Source: Actinomycetota bacterium
GTDB taxonomy: Bacteria; Actinomycetota; Acidimicrobiia; IMCC26256; PALSA-610
Assembly (NCBI GenBank): GCA_030839105.1
Contig: JAUZEI010000209.1
Location: 1-14,694, forward strand
Direction of reading: 5' to 3'
Length of the DNA: 14,694 nucleotides
Each line of letters opens with the position of its first letter. Position 1 is the first letter of the stretch. The notes beneath the pieces were generated by a model. It searched no databases and was not told where the DNA came from. It was given only the letters and a program-made list of their open reading frames with translations. Below, piece after piece: positions 1 to 7,507 of the stretch. Both the position numbers and the translations under genes were made by a program.

Positions 1-421
1 TGAGCGCGCCCGGCCGCGAGTGATACAGGTTCAGCGAACCGATGCAGATCCAGTCGATGAGCAGCGGGAAGCCGAACGCCGCGCGTATGCCGACCGCCAT
101 CGCACCGCGTCGGAACTCCGGCCACCGGTCGGTCTGGTCGTCGCCCAGGTCGGGATCGAACACGGGTGCCTTGCTCGTGTAGGCGCTGACGCACGGTCCT
201 TCGCCCAACGTGTATTCGAGCTGCTCGATCACTTCGGCAACGGCATCCGACACGCCCACGCATGCGAGTGAGCGACCTTCCGTGATCAACACCAGTCCGG
301 CGCCGCTGACGCCGAGCACTTCGGCGGTGGCGAGGCACAGAGAACTGATCGGGTCGTGACCCTCCGTCCGGGCGGCGAGGACTTGCGCAAACCGCTCGGG
401 TTCGAGTCTCCCGACCGCCAA
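1..421 (-). CDS. GAF domain protein, 5' part (runs off the left edge)
   Basis: Translated leftward, the first 140 residues form a typical actinobacterial GAF sensor domain. It contains a helix with SSLCLATAEVLGVSGAGLVLI, then GEGPCVSAY at about residues 73-81, DLGDDQTDRWPEF, and a final strand with IGSLNLYHSRPG. GAF domains bind small ligands or chromophores. In actinobacteria this version, with its GEGPC motif, often precedes an ANTAR RNA-binding domain or a PAS domain, but any such partner lies outside the window. I place the start at TTG (421-419) because a perfect GGAGG (432-428) sits 6 nt upstream and homology begins soon after; no ATG in this frame fits better. It is divergent from the GGDEF-like gene. 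The GAF assignment is firm; the full architecture is unknown. Confidence 0.85.
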   Translation of the reverse strand, partial: MAVGRLEPERFAQVLAARTEGHDPISSLCLATAEVLGVSGAGLVLITEGRSLACVGVSDAVAEVIEQLEYTLGEGPCVSAYTSKAPVFDPDLGDDQTDRWPEFRRGAMAVGIRAAFGFPLLIDWICIGSLNLYHSRPGAL

Positions 422-506
422 TGTTGACCTCCGCTGTGTCCCCAAGGTCTGCCAGTGACGTGCGATGCGCAACTGGGAGCTCGAACAGCTCCATGCCGAA
501 ACATGA

Positions 507-531
507 CGACTGATTGTGACGATATCAGTCG
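507..531. promoter_or_regulatory. 8-bp dyad in the divergent GAF/GGDEF intergenic region
   Basis: CGACTGAT (507-514) and ATCAGTCG (524-531) form a perfect inverted repeat with a 9-nt spacer. It lies midway in the 280-nt gap between two divergent genes, where a shared operator could sit. A second small stem, GGAGCT/AGCTCC, is at 476-492. I found no convincing -35/-10 pair and no recognisable coding sequence in this gap. Function is inferred from position only. Confidence 0.25.
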
Positions 532-701
532 ATTCGGCGAATGCAGTTGCGCGCTTTGGGCGCGCGTCGTCGGTACCGCAATCCGGCTGTGGGTATTCCG
601 CAATCAAGGCTGCACGTCAATGTGCCGACCTCATGTGCACGTCCCGGACCGGCGAACGCTCGCGTCCGGAGCGACGGTTATTCGAGTTATCGGAGCGTGC
701 A

Positions 702-1229
702 ATGAGGGAGAGGCGAGTCGTGAGCCGTACGAAAACCCGAGTGAACGGTCAGGCCAACAGTCATGCACCACAGGCCGTTGGCATCGACGAGCTCACCGGC
801 GTGTGGAACCGCGCCGGATTCGTGGCCGCCGCGACACCGATGTACGTGTCTTGTCAGCGGCGCGGATCTCCCATCGCGCTCGCGTATTTCGACTTCGACC
901 ACTCCGACTCCGCGCGTTCGCCCGAACAGGACGCGACCATCGATCGGGTGCTGATGATGATGGCCGGCCAGCTGCGCAAGGCCTTCCGGGCGAGCGACCT
1001 CGTCGGCCGTATTGATACGTTCCGCTTCGCGGTCTTGCTCACCGACTGCACGGACGAGGCCTTGGCCGCGGTCGACGGCGTACGCGCGCTCAGCGATGAC
1101 CTGTCGTCACTGTCGGGCCTCACGCTGACTGCGGGCATGGTGCGCAGTGCTGCGTCGGCGGCGCTCGAAGATCTCATGGTCGAGGCCGACGGGAAGCTGC
1201 AGGATCTCAAGCCGGGGCATCACAGCTAG
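702..1229 (+). CDS. Small protein with a degenerate GGDEF domain
   Basis: This 175-residue protein follows the GGDEF (diguanylate cyclase) fold. DELTGVWNRAGF (residues 29-40) matches the usual D-x-L-T-G-x-x-N-R entry motif. AYFDFDH (61-67) matches the metal-binding strand, and LMVEADGKLQDLK matches the final ADxALY-like helix. The active-site loop, normally R-x-GGDEF, reads GRIDTFRF (102-109), so both glycines and the Asp-Glu pair are lost. It is therefore unlikely to make c-di-GMP and may act as a binding or regulatory module. There is no sensor domain and no membrane segment. ATG 702 has GGAG 6 nt upstream; GTG 720, with GGAGAGG 6 nt upstream, is an equally good start. The reading frame extends upstream to 516 without recognisable homology. 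Confidence 0.72.
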   Translation: MRERRVVSRTKTRVNGQANSHAPQAVGIDELTGVWNRAGFVAAATPMYVSCQRRGSPIALAYFDFDHSDSARSPEQDATIDRVLMMMAGQLRKAFRASDLVGRIDTFRFAVLLTDCTDEALAAVDGVRALSDDLSSLSGLTLTAGMVRSAASAALEDLMVEADGKLQDLKPGHHS

Positions 1230-1242
1230 AGCGCCTCGATCG

Positions 1243-1869
1243 CTACGCGAGGAAACCGCCGATGTCGCCGCCGAGGAGCAGCTCGGTGCGGCGCCGCAGG
1301 TCGCGCATGCCGCGGCCAACGCGGCAGGGCCCACCGAGATCCGTGCGGCTCCCGCGCTCGCCAACGCGTCGACGCCCACCGTCGGGTCGATGTTGGCGTT
1401 GACAGGCGCGTCGAGGGCCGCGACCAGCTCGGCGACCAGCTCGGGCTGGCTGACGCGAATCGGGTAGACGTAGTCGGCGCCTGCGTCCAGATACGCGCCG
1501 CGCGCTCGGCGAATGGTGTCCTGCATCGACTCGTCGAGGCTGCGTTCGGGATAGCGAATGAACGTGTCGATGCGTGCGTTCAGCACGAGATCGACGCCCG
1601 ACGCCAGGGCGGCGCCGCGGATGTCGGCGAGACGCCGGGCGTGTACGTCGGGATCGACGAGCACACCGGCGTGACGGCCGCGCACGCGGCGCTGGACGTC
1701 GCGACCGCGGCACACCCCGCCTGTTCGATCTGTTTCGCCTGGCGACGTCCCATGCGTTGACGAGTACGAGCGGAGTGCCGATCCGGTGGAGCGCCCGGAG
1801 TTGTCGAGCGAGCTCACCGAGGTGATCGATGTCGGGTGGAGCGTCGAGCGGGGCGATGCCAAGGGTCAT
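1243..1869 (-). pseudogene. Broken isocitrate lyase/PEP mutase family protein
   Basis: Family segments are spread over all three leftward frames. The frame of ATG 1869 gives LRALHRIGTPLVLVNAWDVA, the family N terminus. At about 1738 the sequence moves to a second frame reading AKQIEQAGCAAVATSSAA, the expected continuation. At about 1676-1681 a third frame gives GVLVDPDVHARRLADI, VDLVLNARIDTF, DAGADYVYPI and ARISVGPAALA. Near 1310-1320 it returns to the first frame, ending MRDLRRRTELLLGG to the stop at 1243. Between ATSSAA and GVLVDP about 70 residues of the family are missing, including the metal-binding DxExGYG loop and the N-L-E-D region. The intact family catalyses C-C or C-P bond chemistry on oxaloacetate- or pyruvate-like substrates. 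With one large internal loss and two frameshifts, no active product is expected. Confidence 0.8.
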
Positions 1870-1926
1870 GCTCGGTGAGACTGCCGGCGAGTCTGGAACT
1901 CATCGCGCCGACCGCGTCTTTCGCTT

Positions 1927-1932
1927 TACACT
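1927..1932 (+). promoter_or_regulatory. -10-like hexamer TACACT before the SARP-cyclase gene
   Basis: TACACT fits TAnnnT and lies about 37 nt before the GTG start at 1969. AGGCGG (1957-1962) would serve as ribosome binding site, 6 nt from the start. No good -35 hexamer is seen at the right distance, so this is a weak promoter candidate. Confidence 0.25.
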
Positions 1933-1968
1933 CTCGGCGGCGACAACGCCTCGAACAGGCGGCACTGC

Positions 1969-4900
1969 GTGGAGTTCCGGGTCCTTGGACCGCTCGAAGT
2001 CTCGACTGCAGGCGGACCCGTGACGGTTACCGGGCCGAAACGACGGGCGCTCCTCGCTCGATTCCTCGTCGACGCGGGCGAAACGCTGTCGGCCGATCGC
2101 CTGATCGACGAGCTCTGGGACGGCGCGCCGCCGCGTTCCGCGACGACGACCCTGCAAACCTTCGTCTACCAGTTGCGTAGGAAGTACGGCATCGAACCGT
2201 TGCGCACGACGCCGGCCGGATACGTGCTCGAGGTCGACGGATCAGATGTCGACAGCCAACGGTTCGAGCGAACCGCTCGCGAAGCACGCGGGGGCGCGCG
2301 TTCCAATCCTGTGGCCGCGACACATGCGTTGCGGGCCGCGCTCGACATGTGGCGCGGGCGCGCGTATGCGGAGTTCGCGAACGAACCGTGGGCCATTGCG
2401 GAAGCGACCCGCCTGGAGGAATTGCGGCTCGACGCGCTGGAAGCGTGGGCCGCGAGCGCCATAGGTGCCGGTCTGACAAGCGGACTCATCGCGGAGCTCG
2501 ATGCGGCAACAAGCCGCAATGCGCTACGCGAACCCTTGTGGGCGCTACACGTGATCGCGCTCGCGCGCGACGGCCGTCCGGCCGAGGCGTTGCGCGTCGC
2601 AACCCGTCTTCGGCAGGTTCTTCGAGACGAGCTCGGTGTCGACCCGAGCGCCGCGTTCAACGCGATCGAGACCGCAATCCTGCGGGAGGAACCGCGGCCG
2701 GACTGGCCCGACCTCGGTGGCTTCGGCCTGGCTGCCGGCTCGTCGGACGCGAATGCGCCGGCGGACGTGCAACCGCTCTCTTCCTCCTCCATCTCGAGCA
2801 TGTCTGCGCATCCCGCCGCGGCCGGCCGCGCCCAGGGTCGTCGGCGCCCTCCGGCGGCGCTGCTGCGCTCCGTCCCGACTTTGCGCACGAACGATGTTGA
2901 CCCCTTCGTCGGCCGGTCGGCGGAACTGCAGCTGCTCGAGCGTGCATTGGAGACTGCGAGCAACGGTGTTCCGCAGATCGTTCTCATCACGGGCGAGGCC
3001 GGCATCGGCAAATCGAGGTTGCTCGACGAGTTCACGCCCCATGCCGTCTCGCGGGGCGTGCAGGTGTTGGCGAGCGCGTGCCAGGAGGACGACGCGGTTC
3101 CGTACCTCCCGCTCGCGGGCGCGTTCGCGGCACTCGAATCGATGCCCAACCCTTTCGAACAGTCCGCAGTCGGCACTGCGGACGCGGCCGACGACCGTTC
3201 GCGCCTCGCGTTGTATCTCGCCGCGACGCGCTGGCTACTCGCCGCCGCGCGCGAACGCGTCACGATGCTCGTCTTGGAAGATCTCCACTGGGTCGACGAC
3301 GCGACGCTGTCTCTCCTGCGACACATGCTCGCGGTCATCGGCGAGGACGGCGAGCTCGATCGCACCCGGCTGCTGATCGTGCTGACGAGCCGCCCACCGG
3401 TTCCGTCGGCGCCGGCGGCCACGCTCATCGCAAGGCTGCGTCGCGAGCCGCGCACCGTGGGCGTCGACCTGTACGCCCTCACCGAGCTGGAATGCCGGGA
3501 GCTGACCGCGGAGTGGTTGGGGGCGCGCCCGTCGCGATCGACGACCGGTCGGTTGTTCGAGGCCACAGCGGGCAATCCTCTGGTGTTGCGCTCGACGCTC
3601 GCTCGGCTGCTCGATCTGGGGAGCGCGATCACCGATTCTGCGGTAGCCGACCTCGTGGGTCCGACGGATCTCGATCACGAGCTCTGGCGGCGCGTCGAGC
3701 ACGTTGGCGACGCGTGCGGCGAGATGCTGCTCTCGGCCGCATTCCTGGGCGGAGGCGCCCGGCTCGATCTCCTCGCAACTGCGTGCGCGGTGGATGCAAA
3801 CGAGCTCGATGTCCTCATCGACGAAGCGGCCGCCCAGCAGCTGCTCGTCGCCGACGATGAGCGGTACTGGTTCGTGCATCCGCAGCTACGCCAGCTCGTG
3901 TATCACTGGCCTGCGGCCACCGAGCGGGCGGCGCGTCATCTGCAGCTCGCCGATCGGCTCGAGCCGGAGGACACCGACATCCGGATGATCGCCCATCACC
4001 TGGTCCGCGCCGGTGCGCTCACCGACCCCGCCCGCCGGCTACGAGTTTGTGGCGAGGCAGCTGACCGATCGGCGGCCGTGGGCGCGTGGCGCGACGCGGC
4101 GAAGTACGCGGCGGTCGCGGTCGACGCCGCCGAACAGCTCGGGCACTCCGAGCGTGAGCTCACCACATTGCAGTTCCGTGCCGCGCATGCCGCGCACCTG
4201 GCGCGCGACGTGGGCGCAGTGCAACAGCTCGAGGCCGTGGCCGAACGCGCCCGTTCGTGCGGTGCTGTCGATGTGTGGGGGCGCGCGCTCGTGCACCTCG
4301 CGCGGGAGCGGGTCGGCACGCTGCAGCTGCAGCCGGCGGTCGCGCGCAGCTTGGCGAGCCTGGACGAGTTCCTCGACCTCGCGAGCGACGATCCGGCGTT
4401 GCGGGGTGAGGTCCACGCGCTCGAAGCCGAGCTGTACTTCGACCTCGGAGACTTCGGCGCCGCCAACCGTCACAATGCGGCGGCCGAAGCGTGCGCCGAG
4501 GAAGCCGAGGATGCGGCGCTGCGCGTGCGGATCGCTTTCGCGCGGGGACTCCAGCATCTCGGCAGCGTGGAACTGGCCGAGGCGAAAGCGCGGTTCGAGC
4601 TCGCGGGTCCGCTCGCGAAGACCCTGGCCGACCCGAACCCGCACATCTGGTGCACGTCACGCCTGGGAGTTGTCCGGTATGTGGCGGCCGACCTCGATCG
4701 CGCCGACGAGTTGCTTGCGGATGCGGTCGAGGCGGCGCGTCACGTCGACAATCCGCGCGAGTTGTCGATGGCGGCTGCGTTCCAAACGGCGGTTGCCGCG
4801 GTGAAGGGCCGCTTCGCGACAGCCGAGCTCCATGCCGAACGGGCGGTGCGGGCGTACCGGGATGCGGAGACACCGTTCACGCCCAATGTGGTGTTTCCGG

Positions 4901-6009
4901 CGCTCGCGGCGGCGCGTGCCCATCGCGGCGACGCGGACCGCGCGCACGAAGCGCTCGACACGTGGGACGCGCTGGGCGCGGCGCGCAGCCGCCGTTATCG
5001 GCCGCTCGTCGATGCGTTCGTAGGCCGCGTGGATGCGGCCCACGTCGCGCTGGAACGTCCGACGTTCCGCGTGTTCGCAGGGATGCAACCGACGGACGCG
5101 TTCTTGACCGGTGCGTTGGCGGCCCAGGTCGAGCTCGGCGCGCTCGCGGGACGTCCGGATCTCGTACCGGAGCTGCTCGAAGTCCTGATCGAGGTCTACG
5201 AGCGCGGTATGCGGTTCGCGATCGGTTGGCCGTCGTTCATCCCTCGGGTCGTGGCGTTGGGAGTCGCGAGCACGGGCCGCCTCGATGACGCGACGATCTG
5301 GTTCGAGCGCGCGCTCGATGATGCCGATGCCGCGCACGCGACGGCCGAGGTCGCTCGCACCGCCCTCGACTACGCGCGCGTGATCGACGGTCCCCACACC
5401 GAGGAGCTGCTCGCCCGGGCCGCGGCGGCGCGCGCGTCGATCGCCGATCCCATTCCCGAGCCCGGCGCGAGATGGATTGCTCGCCGAGCAGGTACGCGCG
5501 AGTACGAGGCTCGCCCCTCGACGCGCGTGCTCCTCGTGACCGATCTCGTCGGATCCACGGCGCTGAACGACCGTCTCGGCGACCGCGAATACGTCGAGCG
5601 GCTCCGGGCGCACGACGAGATCATCCGCCGGCGTCTCGAGGAGTTCGACGGCGTCGAGTTCAAGCACACAGGCGATGGCATCGGCGCGTGGTTCTTTTCC
5701 GTCAACGGGGCGCTCCGTTGCGGTACGGCTCTTGCGCACGACTTCGGATCGGCCCGGGCCGGACCACTGCGCGTCAAGATCGCGTTGTCGGCAGGCGAGC
5801 CGACGATGATCGAGCGTGATCTGATCGGTCTCGCGGTCACGGTCGCGTTCCGGGTACTCGATCTCGCGCGCCCGGACGAGGTGTTGGTCACCTCCGACGT
5901 CGCCGGAATCACGCGCGGTCTCGACTGGTCGTTCGAGTCCCGCGGCGCCCACCACCTCAAAGGACTGCATGCTCCGGTCGAGGTGTTGCGCGTCATCCCG
6001 GCCGTCTGA
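1969..6009 (+). CDS. SARP/BTAD - STAND ATPase - TPR - nucleotide cyclase fusion regulator
   Basis: This 1346-residue protein has four parts. Residues 1-95 are an OmpR-type winged helix as in SARP regulators (EFRVLGPLEV, then GPKRRALLARFLVDAGETLSADRL). Residues about 97-240 are the BTAD domain. After a Ser/Pro-rich linker comes a STAND/AAA ATPase with Walker A GEAGIGKS (342-349) and Walker B MLVLEDLHW (433-441). Residues about 650-1180 are Ala-rich helical repeats of TPR/MalT type. Residues 1185-1345 are a class III cyclase: D1192 and D1236 (metal), K1232 and D1284 (adenine recognition) and R1295 match the spacing of mycobacterial Rv1625c, while the transition-state Asn position is T1291. By homology it senses a signal, hydrolyses ATP, binds promoter DNA and may make cAMP. 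GTG 1969 is chosen because SARP homology starts at once. Cyclase activity is predicted, not certain. Confidence 0.9.
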   Translation: MEFRVLGPLEVSTAGGPVTVTGPKRRALLARFLVDAGETLSADRLIDELWDGAPPRSATTTLQTFVYQLRRKYGIEPLRTTPAGYVLEVDGSDVDSQRFERTAREARGGARSNPVAATHALRAALDMWRGRAYAEFANEPWAIAEATRLEELRLDALEAWAASAIGAGLTSGLIAELDAATSRNALREPLWALHVIALARDGRPAEALRVATRLRQVLRDELGVDPSAAFNAIETAILREEPRPDWPDLGGFGLAAGSSDANAPADVQPLSSSSISSMSAHPAAAGRAQGRRRPPAALLRSVPTLRTNDVDPFVGRSAELQLLERALETASNGVPQIVLITGEAGIGKSRLLDEFTPHAVSRGVQVLASACQEDDAVPYLPLAGAFAALESMPNPFEQSAVGTADAADDRSRLALYLAATRWLLAAARERVTMLVLEDLHWVDDATLSLLRHMLAVIGEDGELDRTRLLIVLTSRPPVPSAPAATLIARLRREPRTVGVDLYALTELECRELTAEWLGARPSRSTTGRLFEATAGNPLVLRSTLARLLDLGSAITDSAVADLVGPTDLDHELWRRVEHVGDACGEMLLSAAFLGGGARLDLLATACAVDANELDVLIDEAAAQQLLVADDERYWFVHPQLRQLVYHWPAATERAARHLQLADRLEPEDTDIRMIAHHLVRAGALTDPARRLRVCGEAADRSAAVGAWRDAAKYAAVAVDAAEQLGHSERELTTLQFRAAHAAHLARDVGAVQQLEAVAERARSCGAVDVWGRALVHLARERVGTLQLQPAVARSLASLDEFLDLASDDPALRGEVHALEAELYFDLGDFGAANRHNAAAEACAEEAEDAALRVRIAFARGLQHLGSVELAEAKARFELAGPLAKTLADPNPHIWCTSRLGVVRYVAADLDRADELLADAVEAARHVDNPRELSMAAAFQTAVAAVKGRFATAELHAERAVRAYRDAETPFTPNVVFPALAAARAHRGDADRAHEALDTWDALGAARSRRYRPLVDAFVGRVDAAHVALERPTFRVFAGMQPTDAFLTGALAAQVELGALAGRPDLVPELLEVLIEVYERGMRFAIGWPSFIPRVVALGVASTGRLDDATIWFERALDDADAAHATAEVARTALDYARVIDGPHTEELLARAAAARASIADPIPEPGARWIARRAGTREYEARPSTRVLLVTDLVGSTALNDRLGDREYVERLRAHDEIIRRRLEEFDGVEFKHTGDGIGAWFFSVNGALRCGTALAHDFGSARAGPLRVKIALSAGEPTMIERDLIGLAVTVAFRVLDLARPDEVLVTSDVAGITRGLDWSFESRGAHHLKGLHAPVEVLRVIPAV

Positions 6010-6037
6010 GGAGCGCGCCTTTCCGCAGATCGGAGTC

Positions 6038-6066
6038 TTGCGGCGCGCGTGTCGCGGCGTTACGTT
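6038..6066 (+). promoter_or_regulatory. Candidate promoter for the 6121-7405 gene pair
   Basis: TTGCGG (6038-6043), a 17-bp spacer, then TACGTT (6061-6066) resembles a primary-sigma promoter. It lies in the 111-nt gap after the SARP-cyclase gene and would give a leader of about 48 nt before ATG 6121. The match is partial, so it is only a candidate. Confidence 0.3.
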
Positions 6067-6120
6067 CGGCGCGCACGCGGCCTTCGGGGACGGGCCGGAC
6101 GTTCGTCGGCGGGGGTGCCC

Positions 6121-6930
6121 ATGTCCGGATTCATGCCCTATCTCGTCGAGAAGGGTCCGTACCTCAGCGTTCTGGAGAGCAAGCTCGCGCAGCCCAAGAC
6201 ACGCGCCGGCATCCTCCGGGATCTCTACGCCGGCGTCGCGCTCGCTGACCTCGTCGGGTTCGATTCCACGAATCTCGTCCCGGACGGCATGAGCGAGGCC
6301 GAGCGTAAGCGGCATCTCAACGAGGACTGGTTCGGCTTCAACGGACAACCCATGTTCTGGGTCGGCTTCGACGGGAAGCCCGAGATCATCATGCGGGAGG
6401 GCATGATCCGCGCCATCGAGATGTCGTTCGGTCTGGAACACGGTGATCCGGCGCCCGACGACGCGAAGGCTTCCAGTGGGCGGCATTGGCCCATCGACGT
6501 GTACTGGATCTGCCAGGGACCGTGGTTCCAGTGCTGGGTGTTGTGGCGAGCGGCGGCCAACGACGAAGGTCACGTGACCTTGATGATCACGACGCCGGCC
6601 GCGTACGGCTATCCCCTCACCGCGAAGATCACCCGACCGGTGCATGCGAACCAGGGGCCGTACACCGCCGAGGACTACGCCCATCCGCCCGAGCAGCGGG
6701 CACCGAAGCGGCCGGCCCTCGAGAAGGGAATGTGGGTCGTCGGCCATGAGGACTACACGCGTAAGGTCAGGCTCTCGACCGTTCGCGCCCGCCACCGGGA
6801 CATCAAGATTCCGAGAGTGGTCTGGGTCGCCAACGACAGCTCGAAGGTCGAGTGTGTGGCGCCGGCGGAGCGGGAAGGCGGGGTGCTCGACGACCCGCGC
6901 CGGTATGTCGCCCCGGTCCCGAGGCCCTGA
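6121..6930 (+). CDS. Tryptophan-rich protein of unknown function
   Basis: I do not recognise this 269-residue protein. It appears soluble: no signal peptide or clear membrane helix is visible. The N-terminal part is helical (MPYLVEKGPYLSVLESKL, with LYAGVALADLVGF soon after). The middle is strand-like and aromatic-rich, with DWFGFNGQPMFWVGFDGKPE at about residues 76-95 and HWPIDVYWICQGPWFQCWVLWR near 121-142. The C-terminal part is Pro/charged. The start at ATG 6121 follows a G-rich GGGGGTG ribosome-binding-like stretch, and the frame upstream of it shows no protein-like sequence. The SnoaL-like gene begins 13 nt after its stop, so the two are probably one transcript. Codon use (G/C at third positions) agrees with a real gene. 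Confidence 0.75.
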   Translation: MSGFMPYLVEKGPYLSVLESKLAQPKTRAGILRDLYAGVALADLVGFDSTNLVPDGMSEAERKRHLNEDWFGFNGQPMFWVGFDGKPEIIMREGMIRAIEMSFGLEHGDPAPDDAKASSGRHWPIDVYWICQGPWFQCWVLWRAAANDEGHVTLMITTPAAYGYPLTAKITRPVHANQGPYTAEDYAHPPEQRAPKRPALEKGMWVVGHEDYTRKVRLSTVRARHRDIKIPRVVWVANDSSKVECVAPAEREGGVLDDPRRYVAPVPRP

Positions 6931-6943
6931 GGACGGAGGCGAC

Positions 6944-7405
6944 ATGGCGTGCCCGGAAGGTCCCCTCGAACCCGATGTCATCGCGGCGGCCGCGCGCAGT
7001 GTCGAAGCCGACGTCGTAGACGGATTCGCGAGGATGGTCACCGCCCGCGGGTTCAGTCCGGAGCTCCACGATTCGGGTCTGACCGCGAACGAAGCGCTCG
7101 CGACCTCCGACCATCTCGTCGTCGTGCCGTGGGTCTACCACTGCACGCACACCGGCGATTTCCTCGGCGTTCCACCGACGTACATCCAGCTCGAGCTGCG
7201 CGGCACGACTTTCGTGCACGCCTGCGCCGCCGGATCCGACGATTGGGAGTACTACCGCTATATCGACTTCATCGGAGCGTTGCAGCAGCTCGGGGTGGCA
7301 ACCACCTCGCGGCCCGCGCTCAGTGGGGAGGAGTTCGACAACTGGGACAAGAACCGCCAGGACCGTCCCCAACCGCCGACCGGCGAGGGAGGGGCGCCGG
7401 CCTGA
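6944..7405 (+). CDS. SnoaL-like / ester cyclase family protein
   Basis: The 153-residue product fits the NTF2-like SnoaL fold. The diagnostic stretch is VVPWVYHCTHTGDFLGVPPT, followed by IQLELRGTTFVHACAAGSDDWEYYRYIDFIGALQQLGV; the family usually reads HTG-x-x-x-G-x-P-P-T and ends with a W/Y-x-x-D-x-x-x-x-x-x-Q-L-G helix. SnoaL proteins include polyketide ring cyclases, but most relatives, including small stand-alone ones like this, have no known substrate. Here no polyketide genes lie nearby. ATG 6944 is preceded by GGAGG with 5-nt spacing. It is the second gene of the 6121-7405 pair. A polar tail (NRQDRPQPPTGEGG) ends the protein. The family call is good; the substrate is unknown. Confidence 0.82.
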   Translation: MACPEGPLEPDVIAAAARSVEADVVDGFARMVTARGFSPELHDSGLTANEALATSDHLVVVPWVYHCTHTGDFLGVPPTYIQLELRGTTFVHACAAGSDDWEYYRYIDFIGALQQLGVATTSRPALSGEEFDNWDKNRQDRPQPPTGEGGAPA

Positions 7406-7425
7406 ACCAGTCGGCCGCGCGTCGA

Positions 7426-7468
7426 TCGAGCCGCGGTCGAGTGCCGGTCGAGTGGGCACTCGCAGAAT
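7426..7468 (+). promoter_or_regulatory. SARP-type operator/promoter: three heptads at 11-bp period
   Basis: TCGAGCC (7426-7432), TCGAGTG (7437-7443) and TCGAGTG (7448-7454) are direct repeats with exact 11-bp period and 4-bp spacers (gcgg, ccgg). Exactly 8 bp after the last heptad lies CAGAAT (7463-7468), a -10-like hexamer. SARP regulators such as ActII-ORF4, DnrI and AfsR bind TCGAG-type heptads at 11-bp spacing, with the last one 8 bp from the -10. It would drive the cyclic-nucleotide-binding gene at 7508, with a leader of about 33 nt. A SARP-family protein is encoded 1.4 kb upstream. TCGAG is common in this DNA, so chance is not excluded. An overlapping 8-bp stem (7438-7462) arises largely from the same repeats. 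Confidence 0.55.
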
Positions 7469-7507
7469 CGATCTCGTCGTACCAACCCCCACACCGGAGG
7501 CGACGAG

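Noticed and set aside
515..530. TGTGA as half of a CRP-type site near the GAF/GGDEF genes
   Set aside because: The second half-site (TCACA at 6-bp spacing) is absent; the position reads CAGTC.
2166..3632. 488-residue open frame on the minus strand
   Set aside because: Ser/Arg/Ala-rich, antisense to the SARP-ATPase coding sequence, with no motifs; a composition shadow.
6013..6048. GCGCGCC/GGCGCGC stem after the SARP-cyclase stop as a terminator
   Set aside because: Seven G/C-only base pairs with a 22-nt loop and no T tract are expected by chance in this composition.
4657..7041. 794-residue open frame on the minus strand
   Set aside because: It lies antisense to the SARP-cyclase and 6121 genes, is Arg/Asp/His-rich and has no recognisable motif; long antisense frames are usual in high-GC DNA.
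7438..7462. CGAGTGCC/GGCACTCG stem as a terminator after the SnoaL-like gene
   Set aside because: No T tract follows and one arm falls within the phased heptad repeats, which explain the sequence better.
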